Of a DNA stretch of 49,573 nt, positions 9,548 to 18,416 are shown in pieces (position 1 is the stretch's first letter; each line of letters begins with the position of its first letter). Location: the NCBI RefSeq assembly GCF_008042275.1, contig NZ_RDBK01000022.1:305432-355004 (forward strand), given 5' to 3'. The stretch is from Streptomyces sp. OR43 (lineage in GTDB: Bacteria; Actinomycetota; Actinomycetes; Streptomycetales; Streptomycetaceae). The position numbers were made by a program, and so were the translations under genes. The notes under the pieces are model-generated. The model saw nothing but the letters and a program-made list of their open reading frames with translations, did not search any database and was not told where the DNA came from.

Positions 9548-10462
9548 TCAGATCAGGTGGGCGCGCTTGTAGAAGAACAGGGCCGGTCCGGTGAGGAGGC
9601 GGGCCGAGGCCAGGAACTCCATCAGGCCCGAACAGCTGGAGCGCATCAGGGACTTGTGGTGCTCGTTGGCCTTCGCCTCGGCGCGGGCGCGTGCGCCGTC
9701 CAGCCCCGCGTTCGCGTAGACATCCCGGTTCACCATGCTGGTGACGATGTAGTACGAGGCGATGGCGACCACGAGTGAGTTGATCTGCCGGCGCAGCGGC
9801 CCCGCGGTGCGCAGGCGCCTGCGGGTCTCGTCGCGGGCGAACTTCATGTGCCGCGACTCCTCCACCACATGGATGTTGTTGATCGTCCGGACGAACGGCG
9901 CGACCCGCTCGTCCCGCATCCAGTCGCGCTGCATCACATCGAGCACCTCCTCCGCCACGAGGATCGCCGCGTACGCCGCCTCGCCGAAGGCAAGTGTCTT
10001 GAAGGCGCGGCCCAGTTCGACCACCGGGCGACGCGGCCGGTAGGCCGGTGCGCCCAGCTTCGCGGCGCCGCGCGCGAACATGATGGAGTGCCGGCACTCG
10101 TCGGCGACCTCGGTGAGCGCCCACTGGAAACGGGGGTCCGTGGGGTCCTTGGCGTACATGTCGCGCAGCACCATCTGCTGGAGGATCATCTCGAACCAGA
10201 TGCCGGTGCTGGCGACGGAGGCCGCCTCCTGGCGCGTCAGTGCCTTGCGCTGGTCATCGGTCAACTCCTGCCAGTACGCGGTGCCGTAGAGGGTGCTCCA
10301 CTCCGGGCTCGCGCCATGGTGCGCGGTGTCCAGGGGCGTGTTCCAGTCCACCTCGGTGGACGGGTCGTACGAGAGCTTCGCGGCCGAGTCGAGCAGGCGC
10401 CGGGCGACGTCCTCCCCGGCGAGACGGTCCTGGTCCTCCGGCCGGACGGTGCTGCTTGCCAT
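9548..10462 (-). CDS. AurF-like non-haem diiron oxygenase
   Basis: The 304-residue protein matches the p-aminobenzoate N-oxygenase (AurF) type diiron fold. Carboxylate/histidine ligand motifs occur in order: WFEMILQQMV, EVADECRHSIMF, AEEVLDVMQRDW and VVEESRHMKFA (two ExxH-type pairs with accompanying glutamates). Family members oxidise amines or other small substrates with O2 and need an external electron source. FprB downstream on the same transcript could provide it. ATG 10462 lies after AAGGAGCCGC. The substrate is unknown; many actinobacterial relatives are not in antibiotic clusters, so a housekeeping or lipid-related role is equally possible. Confidence 0.88.
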   Translation of the reverse strand: MASSTVRPEDQDRLAGEDVARRLLDSAAKLSYDPSTEVDWNTPLDTAHHGASPEWSTLYGTAYWQELTDDQRKALTRQEAASVASTGIWFEMILQQMVLRDMYAKDPTDPRFQWALTEVADECRHSIMFARGAAKLGAPAYRPRRPVVELGRAFKTLAFGEAAYAAILVAEEVLDVMQRDWMRDERVAPFVRTINNIHVVEESRHMKFARDETRRRLRTAGPLRRQINSLVVAIASYYIVTSMVNRDVYANAGLDGARARAEAKANEHHKSLMRSSCSGLMEFLASARLLTGPALFFYKRAHLI

Positions 10463-10572
10463 GGTGCGGCTCCTTGAATCGAGACAGATCGACCCGACGG
10501 TGCCCGGACTCCTCTCTCATCCCGTGTCTGCCCGATGAGAGCGACGGCCGCCGGGCGCCGCCTCCCGCTTGT

Positions 10573-10604
10573 TAGACGCTCCGTCTAGCAAGCTGTTAGA
10601 CGGA
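10573..10604 (-). promoter_or_regulatory. Putative TetR-type operator upstream of the AurF/FprB operon
   Basis: TAGACG-CTC-CGTCTA (10573-10587) is a perfect 6-3-6 dyad. A further half-site TTAGACGGA lies at 10596-10604. The spacing suits a TetR-family operator. The site lies about 110 bases upstream of the oxygenase start, and no TetR gene is adjacent. Confidence 0.5.
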
Positions 10605-10807
10605 AGGTATAGCAAGAGGGCCGTGCGGGCCTACCCCCGCGTAGGGAATCCGTACGATCTCTCCACGACAAGGCGTACTTCGGGGCCGCGCGAGGCCGGC
10701 CCCGGCCCTTGTCGGCCGTACCCGCACCGGGAGATCATGGTGAGCGCGCCGCGGCGCCCGGCCTCCGCAGGGGGCGGCAGCCGGACCGGAATCGTCCCTG
10801 GAGAGTC

Positions 10808-11233
10808 ATGGCTGTCGCTGTCGTCTACTTCTTCGTCGCCCTGGGCGCCGCGTTGTTCTTCGGCAGGAGCCTGGACCACCAGCTCCAGGGCCCGCGGCTG
10901 CGGAGCGCCTGGGACGGCCTCACCGCCGAGGCGCGGTGCACAGCGGTGCGTACGGAGGAGATCCAGGACTCCGAGGGTGCGCCGATGACCCAGCACCATC
11001 ACACGCTGGAATTCCGTACGCCCGACGGCCGGACCGTCTCCTTCGAGGAACGCCAGGCCCGACTCGACGTGAAGACGGGCGAGTTCGTCACGGTGTACTA
11101 CGCCGAGGACGCGCCCGATTCCGCGACCGCCCGCACGCCGTCCTTCGTGCCGCGTCATATCAGGGTGCTCGTCCCCGCGGTGGGAGGCGTGTTCGCCCTG
11201 GTGACGGCCGTCGTGCTGGCAGGAGTGCTCTGA
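10808..11233 (+). CDS. DUF3592-like membrane protein
   Basis: The 141-residue product has an N-terminal hydrophobic helix (about 1-20), a mainly beta extracytoplasmic or cytoplasmic middle part, and a C-terminal helix (about 117-138). The middle (HTLEFRTPDGRTVSFEERQA and GEFVTVYYAEDAP) matches the DUF3592 pattern of a small beta domain flanked by helices. No function is established for the family. ATG 10808 follows CTGGAGAG. An in-frame upstream start would add a charged tail without a ribosome site. It is convergent with the MerR-methyltransferase gene. Confidence 0.7.
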   Translation: MAVAVVYFFVALGAALFFGRSLDHQLQGPRLRSAWDGLTAEARCTAVRTEEIQDSEGAPMTQHHHTLEFRTPDGRTVSFEERQARLDVKTGEFVTVYYAEDAPDSATARTPSFVPRHIRVLVPAVGGVFALVTAVVLAGVL

Positions 11234-11269
11234 GCGGGCCCGCCCCGCCCCCTCGCTCCGGCGCGGGGC

Positions 11270-12385
11270 TCAGGCCATGAGCAGACGCAGACCCAGATCT
11301 GCCGCGTCGAGGCCGGCGAGGCCGCTGTTGCGCTCGGCCCACCGGCCGGAGCCGAGGTCGTCGCCGAGACGGCGAACCGCCCGCTGCTCCGCCTCCGGAC
11401 CCACCCTCGTCCACACCGACATCGCACGCCGCACATGATCCTCCAGATACGCCCCGGGCCGGCGCCAGTACGCCTCGAACAGCCCGTCGGCGCAGTCCCA
11501 CGGGACGGGCACGGGCTCGACGCGGGCGCTGATCGCGCCGGCCATCCCGGCCAGCGAGGGAAAGCCCGTCAGAACACCGGCGAATTCGGGGAGGTAGTCA
11601 CGCGTGAGCCAGAACCGGTCCTGCCATCCGGGCTCGTCGGTGTCGAACGTGAGCACCACCACGCGGCGGGCCACACGCCGCATCTCGCGTAGCCCGGCCA
11701 CCGGGTCCTCCCAGTGGTGAACCGTAGAGACGGCCATCGCGACGTCGAAGGAGCGGTCCTCGAACGGCAGGCTCTCCGCCGCGGCGGCCACACACGGTGC
11801 CGACCCGGCCGGACGCTGCTCCCGCATGACCGCCGAGGGCTCCACCGCGGTCACGTCGCGGTCGGGCGGCTCGTAGGAGCCGGTGCCGGCCCCGACGTTC
11901 AGCACCGTCCGCGCGTCCCCGAGCGCGTCCCAGATCTGTGCGGCGATCCTCGGGTCGGTACGCCGGGTCGCGGTGTAGGCGCCGCCGATCGCGTCGTACA
12001 GCCGTGCACCGAGCATCTCGAACTGTTCCTCCGGTGTCACTTTCAGTCCCTTCGCCCGGGCTACCAGTTCGCTGTCGATGGCCGCTACCATGGCGTCGGC
12101 GCGATCACGCCGTTCCACCAGCAGGCCGCGCAGCCGGCGCAGGTGCGCGACCGTGTCGGCGGCCGGGTCGCCGACCAGTTCCGCGATCTCCCGCAGCCCG
12201 AAGCCGAGCCGCCGGTAGGCCAGTACCTCGCGCAGTCGTTCCACGTCGGCCGCCGCATAGGCCCGGTAGCCGGCCGGGGTCCGTGCCGACGGCCGGACGA
12301 GGCCGATCGCGTCGTAGTGATGCAGCGTGCGGACGCTCACGCCGGCCAGCTCCGCCACGCGTCCCACGGTCCAGTGATCTTCCAC
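11270..12385 (-). CDS. MerR regulator fused to SAM-dependent methyltransferase
   Basis: This 371-residue protein joins an N-terminal MerR winged helix (about residues 5-75: WTVGRVAELAGVSVRTLHHY, GYRAYAAADVERLR) and a coiled-coil linker to a class I methyltransferase domain. VLNVGAGTGSYEP (161-173) is motif I, and SFDVAMAVSTVHHWEDP is the usual motif III/IV region. I chose the GTG at 12385 with GGAG upstream, where MerR homology begins. The fusion suggests that the methyltransferase domain senses or modifies a ligand, or that SAM is the effector. It is followed upstream on the same strand by an MFS gene 34 bp away, so they may share a transcript and substrate. Confidence 0.85.
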   Translation of the reverse strand: MEDHWTVGRVAELAGVSVRTLHHYDAIGLVRPSARTPAGYRAYAAADVERLREVLAYRRLGFGLREIAELVGDPAADTVAHLRRLRGLLVERRDRADAMVAAIDSELVARAKGLKVTPEEQFEMLGARLYDAIGGAYTATRRTDPRIAAQIWDALGDARTVLNVGAGTGSYEPPDRDVTAVEPSAVMREQRPAGSAPCVAAAAESLPFEDRSFDVAMAVSTVHHWEDPVAGLREMRRVARRVVVLTFDTDEPGWQDRFWLTRDYLPEFAGVLTGFPSLAGMAGAISARVEPVPVPWDCADGLFEAYWRRPGAYLEDHVRRAMSVWTRVGPEAEQRAVRRLGDDLGSGRWAERNSGLAGLDAADLGLRLLMA

Positions 12386-12419
12386 GGCTCCGACTATGCG
12401 GCCTGACGCCACGTGAGGG

Positions 12420-13685
12420 TCAAGCGCGATGTGCGTCGGATGCCGCTTCCGCCGAAGGGGCCGGAATCGCGGCGGCGGTGCGCGCCTCCTGCCAGGGCAG
12501 AAGCAGCGCACTCGTCACGCACAGCAGTCCGGCGATGAGCAGGGCGCCGCGTACGCCCGCCGCACCGGCGAGGATGCCACCGGCGATCATGAACGCGGCC
12601 TGGGAGGTCTTCGCGCCGACCGACCAGGAGGTGCCGACGCGGGACATGAACGCGTCGGGTGTGGCCGCCATCCGATAGGTGGTGTACGACGGATTGAAGA
12701 CGCCGGCGGAAAGGAGCAGTCCGAAGTCGGCGGCCACGACGGTGAACACACCGGGGGCGCCGGACGGCGCCAGGGGCAGCAGGACCAGCCAGCACGTGCG
12801 CAGGACTCCGGAGAGCAGCAGAACGCGGCGCTGTCCCAACCGCCGGGTGAGCGGCGGCGCAAGCCGCGAACCGAGCACGCCACCCAGACACGGCAGGCCC
12901 AGGGCGAGTCCGTACTGCCACGGCTCCAGACCGAGGTCACGCAGCATGAGCACGGCCATCAGCGGAGACGCCATCATGACGGAGCCGCCGAAGAGCAGCG
13001 CGTTGAAGAACAGCGGGCGCAGCCCTGGATGCCGCAGGAGGTACTGCCAGCCGGCGGCGATGTCGCGCCCCGGGTGCGAGCCGGCCGCGCGCACCGGTGG
13101 CGCGGGTTCGGGTTGCCGGACGCGACGGATCCCGAGGGCCGAGCCGAGAAACGACAGCGCATCGGCCACCATCGTGGCGGCGGCGCCCAGCACCCCGATC
13201 AGCAGCCCGCCGACGGGCGGACCCGCGCTGACACTGATCCAGGTGGTGGTCTCGAGCAGGCTGTTGGCGCGAAGCCGGTGCGCGGGCGGGACGAGTGCCT
13301 TGAGATGCGCGCCGCTCGCCGCGTCGAACGCGACGGACGCGGCCGTCTGGAGAATTCCGACGGCGCACAGCTGGGTGAACGTGAGCCCGTCGACGGCCAT
13401 GGCGACCGGAATGCTCGCCAGCACCGCGCAGCGGACCAGATCGGCGGTGATCATGACCGGCCGCTTGTACCGGTGCTCGATACGGACACCGAGCGGCAGG
13501 GCGATGAGGGCGCTGGCCACGGCGGACATCGCGGCGAGCAGGGAGACCTGGAACGCCGAGCAGTGCAGCACCAGGAGGGCGACCAGCGGCAGCGCCCCCA
13601 TCCCGACGGCGCTGCCCGCCGCACTGACCGCGTACGCGCCCCACAGCCGCCGGAAGTCCCGCCCGAGCGCGTTCCCGCGTACCAA
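12420..13685 (-). CDS. MFS transporter
   Basis: The 421-residue protein has about 12 hydrophobic helices and the MFS layout, with a basic cytoplasmic loop (RIEHRYKRP) after helix two and a long central loop near residue 190. It resembles Streptomyces drug or macrolide efflux carriers of the DHA3-like type (LFFNALLFGGSVMMASPLMAV split as LFFNALLFGG / SVMMASPLMAV). The start is a TTG at 13685, chosen because GGGAGG lies five bases upstream and no ATG or GTG is better placed. It lies just upstream of the MerR-methyltransferase gene on the same strand. An exporter plus a ligand-handling regulator is a plausible pairing. Confidence 0.85.
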   Translation of the reverse strand: MVRGNALGRDFRRLWGAYAVSAAGSAVGMGALPLVALLVLHCSAFQVSLLAAMSAVASALIALPLGVRIEHRYKRPVMITADLVRCAVLASIPVAMAVDGLTFTQLCAVGILQTAASVAFDAASGAHLKALVPPAHRLRANSLLETTTWISVSAGPPVGGLLIGVLGAAATMVADALSFLGSALGIRRVRQPEPAPPVRAAGSHPGRDIAAGWQYLLRHPGLRPLFFNALLFGGSVMMASPLMAVLMLRDLGLEPWQYGLALGLPCLGGVLGSRLAPPLTRRLGQRRVLLLSGVLRTCWLVLLPLAPSGAPGVFTVVAADFGLLLSAGVFNPSYTTYRMAATPDAFMSRVGTSWSVGAKTSQAAFMIAGGILAGAAGVRGALLIAGLLCVTSALLLPWQEARTAAAIPAPSAEAASDAHRA

Positions 13686-13725
13686 CCGGACCTCCCAGGT
13701 GTGAGGGCGCTCAGCGTAGTGGTGC

Positions 13726-14361
13726 TCAGCCGCGCGTACGCCGACGCAGGAGCCGGATCACCACCACCGCGCACAGCACGGCCGCCGCGGGCGCCGCGGC
13801 CTTCCTGAGCAGGACGGGCAGCGCGGCCGCGCCCAGGTCGATGGCCTCCGGCTCCGGTGCGGGCCCGCCACGGAGCGCTTGGGCGGCGCTCGCCGTGGAT
13901 GTCGGCGGCGGGACAGGACCGGCATCCCGCAACAGCGCTTCGAGCCGGGAGGCGAACTGCTGGACGATGCGGTCGCCGACCTCGGTCATGATGCCCCGGC
14001 CGAACTGCGCCGGCCGGCCCGTGATGTCCAGATCCGTGCGCACGCGGACCAGGGTGCCGCCCGGCGCGGCGCTCAGGGTCGCGGTGACGCGGGCCGATGC
14101 GGTGCCCGCGCCACGGGTCTCGCTCCCGCTGAGGTCGAGGAACATCGACCGGGCGGCTCCGTCGCGGGAGACGGTTCCCTCGCCGCGGTAACTCATCTGC
14201 ACCGCACCGACCTTGACCTTGACGCGGCCGGTGAACGAGTCGTCGTCGAGGGTGTCCAGCACGGCGCCGGGCATACAGGGCGCGACCCGGTCGAGTTCCT
14301 GGAAGAGCTCCCAGGCGTCGTCGGGGCCGGCGGGGACGGTGAAGGAGTGGTCCAGTTGCAT
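13726..14361 (-). CDS. coxG: CoxG family SRPBCC membrane-anchored protein
   Basis: The 211-residue protein starts with the CoxG/SRPBCC pattern (MQLDHSFTVPAGPDDAWELF, then DRVAPCMPGA) and ends with a hydrophobic helix and a basic RLLRRRTRG tail. That agrees with family members that recruit the molybdenum hydroxylase to the membrane. It is the last gene of the coxM-S-L-G series, 61 bases after coxL. In carboxydotrophs CoxG anchors CO dehydrogenase to the membrane. Here the hydroxylase substrate is uncertain, so only the anchoring role is proposed. Confidence 0.85.
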   Translation of the reverse strand: MQLDHSFTVPAGPDDAWELFQELDRVAPCMPGAVLDTLDDDSFTGRVKVKVGAVQMSYRGEGTVSRDGAARSMFLDLSGSETRGAGTASARVTATLSAAPGGTLVRVRTDLDITGRPAQFGRGIMTEVGDRIVQQFASRLEALLRDAGPVPPPTSTASAAQALRGGPAPEPEAIDLGAAALPVLLRKAAAPAAAVLCAVVVIRLLRRRTRG

Positions 14362-14422
14362 GATCGTCCGATCTGGGAGCGGCCGGCTGTGATGGAGGAG
14401 CCGGTCCGGGTGTGGGGAGGAC

Positions 14423-16864
14423 TCAGGCGTCGACTGCCGCGCGGATCAGCGCGCGTACCCGGCTCGGTGAGAGGGGGCCGCGGCGGACGACCACGCCGAA
14501 GGGGCGCAGCGCGTCCTCGACGGCGCCGGCGAGGACCGCCTGGGGTGCGATCGCGCCGCCTTCGCCGAGTCCCTTGACGCCGAGGTCGTTCATGGGGCTC
14601 GGGGTGAAGATCTCGTCCATGTCGAGGTCCGGGATCTCCGAGGACGTGGGCACCAGGTAGTCCATGTACGTGCCGGTGCGGGGCTGGCCGTCGGGGCCGT
14701 AGACCATCTCCTCGTACAGCGCTCCGCCGATGCCCTGCGCGATGCCGCCGGTGACCTGGCCTTCCGCGATCATCGGGTTGACGATGTTGCCCGCGTCATG
14801 GACGACGACGTAGTGCAGGATCTCGATCTCGCCGGTGTGCTCGTCGACCTCGACGACCGCCGCGTGCGCGCCGCTCGCGACGGCGAAACCCGGCGGACGG
14901 AAGTGCACGGTCTCGCTGATCTCGGTTCCGTGCCGGCCGTCGGTGGGCTCGGGGACGCCGGGCAGCGGTGCCTTGCCCGCCAGCTCCGCCAGGCCGATGG
15001 AAGGGCCACCCGGCTGGTCGGACGACGCGACGCCCTCGCTCAGGACGAGGCTCTCCGCCGTGACACCGAGGCGGCGGGCAGCCGCTTCGACGATCCGCTC
15101 GCGGACGAGCCGGCCCGCCCGGTGGGTGGCGTTCCCGGCGTTGACGAGGGCACGGCTGGCGATGGTGCCCACACCGAACGGGGTGGCGTCGGTGTCCCCG
15201 CCGATCACGTCGATGACATCGAGCGGCACCCCGATGGCGTCGGCGGCGATCTGTGCCATGGACGTGCGGTGCCCCTGCCCCTGGGACGGGGCGCCGATGG
15301 CGAGCCGCACCCGGCCGCTGGGCAGGAGGTCGATGCGGGCGGTCTCGAAGGGCCCGAGGCCGGTCGCCTCGATGTACAGGGCGAAGCCGATGCCGAGGTG
15401 CTTGCCGTCGCGGCCGTCTTCGCGTCGGCGGGAAGGCTGCCGGGAGGCGTGGTGGGGTTTCCGGCGAGCGCTTTGCCGGGCGCGCACCCCTTCGACGTCG
15501 GCCTTCGCCACCGCCCGCCGCAGGAGTTCGGGGAAGTCCCCGGAGTCGTAGGACTGCGGGCTGCCCGAGCGGTCCACCAGGCCGGTCGCGTACGGCATCT
15601 CGTCGGGCCGCACCAGATTGCGTGCTCTCAACTCCTCTGGCTCGATGCCGAGTTCCACGGCCAGCCGGTCCATGGCCCGTTCCATGGCGAAGACCGTCTC
15701 CGGACGTCCGGCGCCCCGGTAGGGCGTGGCGAAGGTCGTGTTGGTGAGTACGCCGGTGACATCGATGTGCACGTTCGGCACGCGATAGGGCCCCAGCAGA
15801 TGGCACAGCGAGTTGTACGGCACGACCAGGCCGGTCATGTTGTACGCGCCGAAGTTGACGGTGATCCTGTCGCGTACGGCGACGATGCGTCCTCCGGCGT
15901 CCGCGGCGAGTTCGATGCGGTGGATCTGTTCTCGGGCGTGCGAGGAGGCGGTGAGGTTCTCGTTGCGGTCCTCGCGCCACAGCACGGGGCGGCCGAGGCG
16001 ACGAGCGGCGTGCGGCACGAGGAGTTCCTCGACGTAGAGGATGCCCTTCTGGCCGAAGCCACCGCCGACATCGGCCGCGATGACGTGGACCGCGGCGGAA
16101 TCGAGGCCGAGGGTGTGGGCGACGGCGTCCCGGAGCCGGTGCGGGGTCTGGGTGCCCGACCAGACGGTCAGCCGGCCGCTGTACGGATCGACCTGGGCCG
16201 AGACGGCGCGGGTCTCGATCGGTGAGGCGACGTACCGGTGGGCCTCGAACCGCTCGCTGACCACGGCGTGCGCGCCGGCGAACGCCGTCTCCGGGTCGCC
16301 GACGCGGGCGGCGACGGCGACCGCGGTGTTGTCCGGCAGGTCCTCGTGCAGCCGGACCGCGTCCTCGCGCAGGGCGTGCTCGGGGTCGACCAGAACCGGC
16401 AGCGGGGCGTACCGGACCTCGACGAGCTCCAGGGCGTCCTCGGCGAGGTAGCGGTTCTCCGCGAGGACGACGGCGACGGGCTGGCCGACGTAGAGGACCT
16501 TGTCGCGGGCCAGCAGCGGCATGGGAGTCATGCGGACCAGCGGATCGAGGAGTGCGGCGAGACCGGGCGGAGTGCGCAACTCCTCCTTGTTCAGCATCGC
16601 GGGCAGGTCCGCCACGTCGTCGCCGGTCCACACGGCGACGACGCCGGGCGCGGTCAGGGCCGCGGTCACGTCGACCGACTCGATACGGGCATGGGCGTGC
16701 GGGCTGCGCAGGAAGGCCGCCTCGACGGCGCCCGGGAGGGCGATGTCGTCGACATAGCGGCCGGCACCGCGCAGCAGGCGGTCGTCCTCGACGCGCGGGA
16801 CGGACCGGCCGATCCAGTTGCCGTTGCTTTGGCCGGACCGGTCCCGGTCGGAGGCGTGGGACAT
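14423..16864 (-). CDS. Molybdopterin-binding large subunit, xanthine/CO dehydrogenase family
   Basis: The 813-residue subunit carries the molybdenum-cofactor motifs VGGGFGQK (266-273) and PYRGAGR (381-387), and VKGLGEGGA near the C-terminus with the usual catalytic glutamate. The active loop lacks the cysteine of true CO dehydrogenase (AYRCSFR), so this is a form-II-like or other hydroxylase, not a proven CO oxidiser. An arginine/histidine-rich insert of about 20 residues near 473-489 is unusual. I chose ATG 16864; the frame stays open far upstream but there it overlaps the small and medium subunit genes. Five bases separate it from coxS. It acts as a complex with the CoxS and CoxM homologues. 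Confidence 0.9.
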   Translation of the reverse strand: MSHASDRDRSGQSNGNWIGRSVPRVEDDRLLRGAGRYVDDIALPGAVEAAFLRSPHAHARIESVDVTAALTAPGVVAVWTGDDVADLPAMLNKEELRTPPGLAALLDPLVRMTPMPLLARDKVLYVGQPVAVVLAENRYLAEDALELVEVRYAPLPVLVDPEHALREDAVRLHEDLPDNTAVAVAARVGDPETAFAGAHAVVSERFEAHRYVASPIETRAVSAQVDPYSGRLTVWSGTQTPHRLRDAVAHTLGLDSAAVHVIAADVGGGFGQKGILYVEELLVPHAARRLGRPVLWREDRNENLTASSHAREQIHRIELAADAGGRIVAVRDRITVNFGAYNMTGLVVPYNSLCHLLGPYRVPNVHIDVTGVLTNTTFATPYRGAGRPETVFAMERAMDRLAVELGIEPEELRARNLVRPDEMPYATGLVDRSGSPQSYDSGDFPELLRRAVAKADVEGVRARQSARRKPHHASRQPSRRREDGRDGKHLGIGFALYIEATGLGPFETARIDLLPSGRVRLAIGAPSQGQGHRTSMAQIAADAIGVPLDVIDVIGGDTDATPFGVGTIASRALVNAGNATHRAGRLVRERIVEAAARRLGVTAESLVLSEGVASSDQPGGPSIGLAELAGKAPLPGVPEPTDGRHGTEISETVHFRPPGFAVASGAHAAVVEVDEHTGEIEILHYVVVHDAGNIVNPMIAEGQVTGGIAQGIGGALYEEMVYGPDGQPRTGTYMDYLVPTSSEIPDLDMDEIFTPSPMNDLGVKGLGEGGAIAPQAVLAGAVEDALRPFGVVVRRGPLSPSRVRALIRAAVDA

Positions 16865-16869
16865 GCGGA

Positions 16870-17406
16870 TCACTCCCCGAATCGCTCGTCGAGTGCCTGG
16901 CACACGGCACGGCGGATGTTGCGGTAGCCGGTGCACCGGCAGAGGTGCCCGCTGAGCGCGTCGGCGACCTGTTCCTCGTCGGGGCGTTCGCCCTGCTCGG
17001 TCAGGGCGGTCGTCGTCATGACGAATCCGGGTGTGCAGAACCCGCACTGCATGCCGTGGCACTCGTGGAAGGCCCGCTGTACGGGGGAGAGCGGGGCGTC
17101 GGCGGGAGCGAGGCCCTCGACGGTGCGCAGGACGGTCCCGTCGCACTGCACGGCCAGGGTCAGACAGGCGCGTACCGGCTCGTCGTGGACGAGGACGGTG
17201 CAGGCGCCGCAGACCCCGTGTTCGCAGCCGGCATGGGTGCCGGTCAGACCGAGCCGGTCGCGCAGGAAGTCGCTGAGCAGCAGCCGCGACTCGACCTGCG
17301 CGGTGACCGGCCGTCCGTTGACGGTGAGCCCGATCGCGTGCCAGGCGGAGGGCTCGGCGAGCGGCGGTGTGCGCGCGACGAGCGGGGCGGGGACGGAGGT
17401 GGTCAT
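16870..17406 (-). CDS. [2Fe-2S] small subunit of molybdenum hydroxylase
   Basis: The 178-residue protein contains both iron-sulfur domains of the family: the plant-type cluster GCEHGVCGACTVLV and the alpha-helical cluster MQCGFCTPGFVM with CRCTGYRNI. It starts with about 20 extra residues compared with typical small subunits. The ATG at 17406 shares one base with the stop of the FAD subunit gene (TGATG), which implies coupled translation. It passes electrons from the molybdenum centre in the large subunit to the FAD subunit. Confidence 0.93.
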   Translation of the reverse strand: MTTSVPAPLVARTPPLAEPSAWHAIGLTVNGRPVTAQVESRLLLSDFLRDRLGLTGTHAGCEHGVCGACTVLVHDEPVRACLTLAVQCDGTVLRTVEGLAPADAPLSPVQRAFHECHGMQCGFCTPGFVMTTTALTEQGERPDEEQVADALSGHLCRCTGYRNIRRAVCQALDERFGE

Positions 17407-18275
17407 CAGCAGCGCTCCCAGGCGGTGGTGCAGGCGCGGACGAGGAGATGGGCGGCGCCCTCGCGCCGGTACTCGGCGGTGGCGTGGACGTCGTCGGCGG
17501 GGGTGAGGCCGGCCAGCGCGACGCGGGCCGCGGCAGCGAGGGCGTGCTCGCCGACGTCGGTGCCGACGAGGGCGTCCTCGACGGCGGGCAGGCGTACGGG
17601 GACGGGCCCCGCGCCGCAGAAGACGACGCGGGCGGTGCGGGCGGTGTCCGTGGCGGTGTCCGGTTCCAGGACGACGGCCACTCCCACGGTGGCGAAGTCA
17701 CCGTGCCTGCGGGTGAGTTCCTCGAAGGCCCAGCCGTGGTGTGCGGGCAGCGCCGGGAACACGGCCTCGGTGAGAAGCTCGTCGGCTTCGACGGCCGTGG
17801 AGAAGGTGGCGACGAAGAAGTCCTCGGCGCCGACGGTACGGGTGCCCCGGGGCCCGGTGATCACGAAGCGGGCGCCCAGGCACAGCGCCGCGGTGGGGAG
17901 TTCGGCGGCCGGGTCATGGTGGGCGAGGCTGCCGCAGACGGTGCCGCGGTGGCGGATCTGGGGGTGCCCGATCCGGCCGATCGCGGCGGCCAGGAGCGGC
18001 CAGCCGGCCCGTACGGAGCTGTCCGCGGCGGCGTGGGCCTGCCGCACGGCGGCTCCGATACGCAGGTCGCCCGCCCCGTCCACGTGGAGGCGGCCGAGTT
18101 CGGGGATCCGGGTGATGTCCACGAGCAGCTCGGGCCTGGCGAGGCGCATGTTCAGCATGGGGATCAGGGACTGGCCGCCCGCGACGACCTTGACCTCCCG
18201 TTCCTCGTCGCGGAGGAGGGCGACCGCTTCGCCGACGGTGCTGGGGGCGGTGTAGTCGAAGGATGTGGGTTTCAA
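17406..18275 (-). CDS. FAD-binding medium subunit of molybdenum hydroxylase
   Basis: The 289-residue product has the FAD-binding motifs AGGQSLIPMLNMRLA near residue 33 and RHRGTVCGSLAHHDPAAELP near 105, followed by the C-terminal CO-dehydrogenase flavoprotein domain. I placed the start at the TTG at 18275 because LKPTSFDYTAP aligns with the usual M-K-P start of this family. A GTG at 18311 would add 12 residues and is the alternative. It is the first gene of the operon, divergent from the xdhC-type gene. It oxidises the reduced clusters and hands electrons to an acceptor. Confidence 0.88.
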   Translation of the reverse strand: MKPTSFDYTAPSTVGEAVALLRDEEREVKVVAGGQSLIPMLNMRLARPELLVDITRIPELGRLHVDGAGDLRIGAAVRQAHAAADSSVRAGWPLLAAAIGRIGHPQIRHRGTVCGSLAHHDPAAELPTAALCLGARFVITGPRGTRTVGAEDFFVATFSTAVEADELLTEAVFPALPAHHGWAFEELTRRHGDFATVGVAVVLEPDTATDTARTARVVFCGAGPVPVRLPAVEDALVGTDVGEHALAAAARVALAGLTPADDVHATAEYRREGAAHLLVRACTTAWERC

Positions 18276-18311
18276 CCCGCTGCCACCGAACCTCTCGTGT
18301 TCTCGTCGCAC

Positions 18312-18416
18312 CGTCGTCTTCGGAACGAGCGACTTATCTAGTACCTGAAATGATTTACATTAAAGTTTCCTCTTGGCAAGAGGCTGTCCGAAACTTCACG
18401 GCCCGCGGAGGGCGAT
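18312..18416. promoter_or_regulatory. Divergent promoter region, hydroxylase operon and xdhC
   Basis: This 105-bp gap holds the window's most AT-rich short stretch (around 18334-18370), as expected for two back-to-back promoters. CTCTTGGCAAGAG (18371-18383) is a 6-bp inverted repeat within it. The ribosome site GGAGGG precedes xdhC. Exact -10/-35 boxes are not assigned. Confidence 0.45.

Noticed and set aside
16865..17701. The large-subunit frame stays open another 279 codons upstream.
   Set aside because: This stretch covers the well-supported small and medium subunit genes in other frames and has no family match.
14423..18275. Annotation as aerobic CO dehydrogenase.
   Set aside because: The catalytic cysteine loop of CO dehydrogenase is absent from the large subunit.
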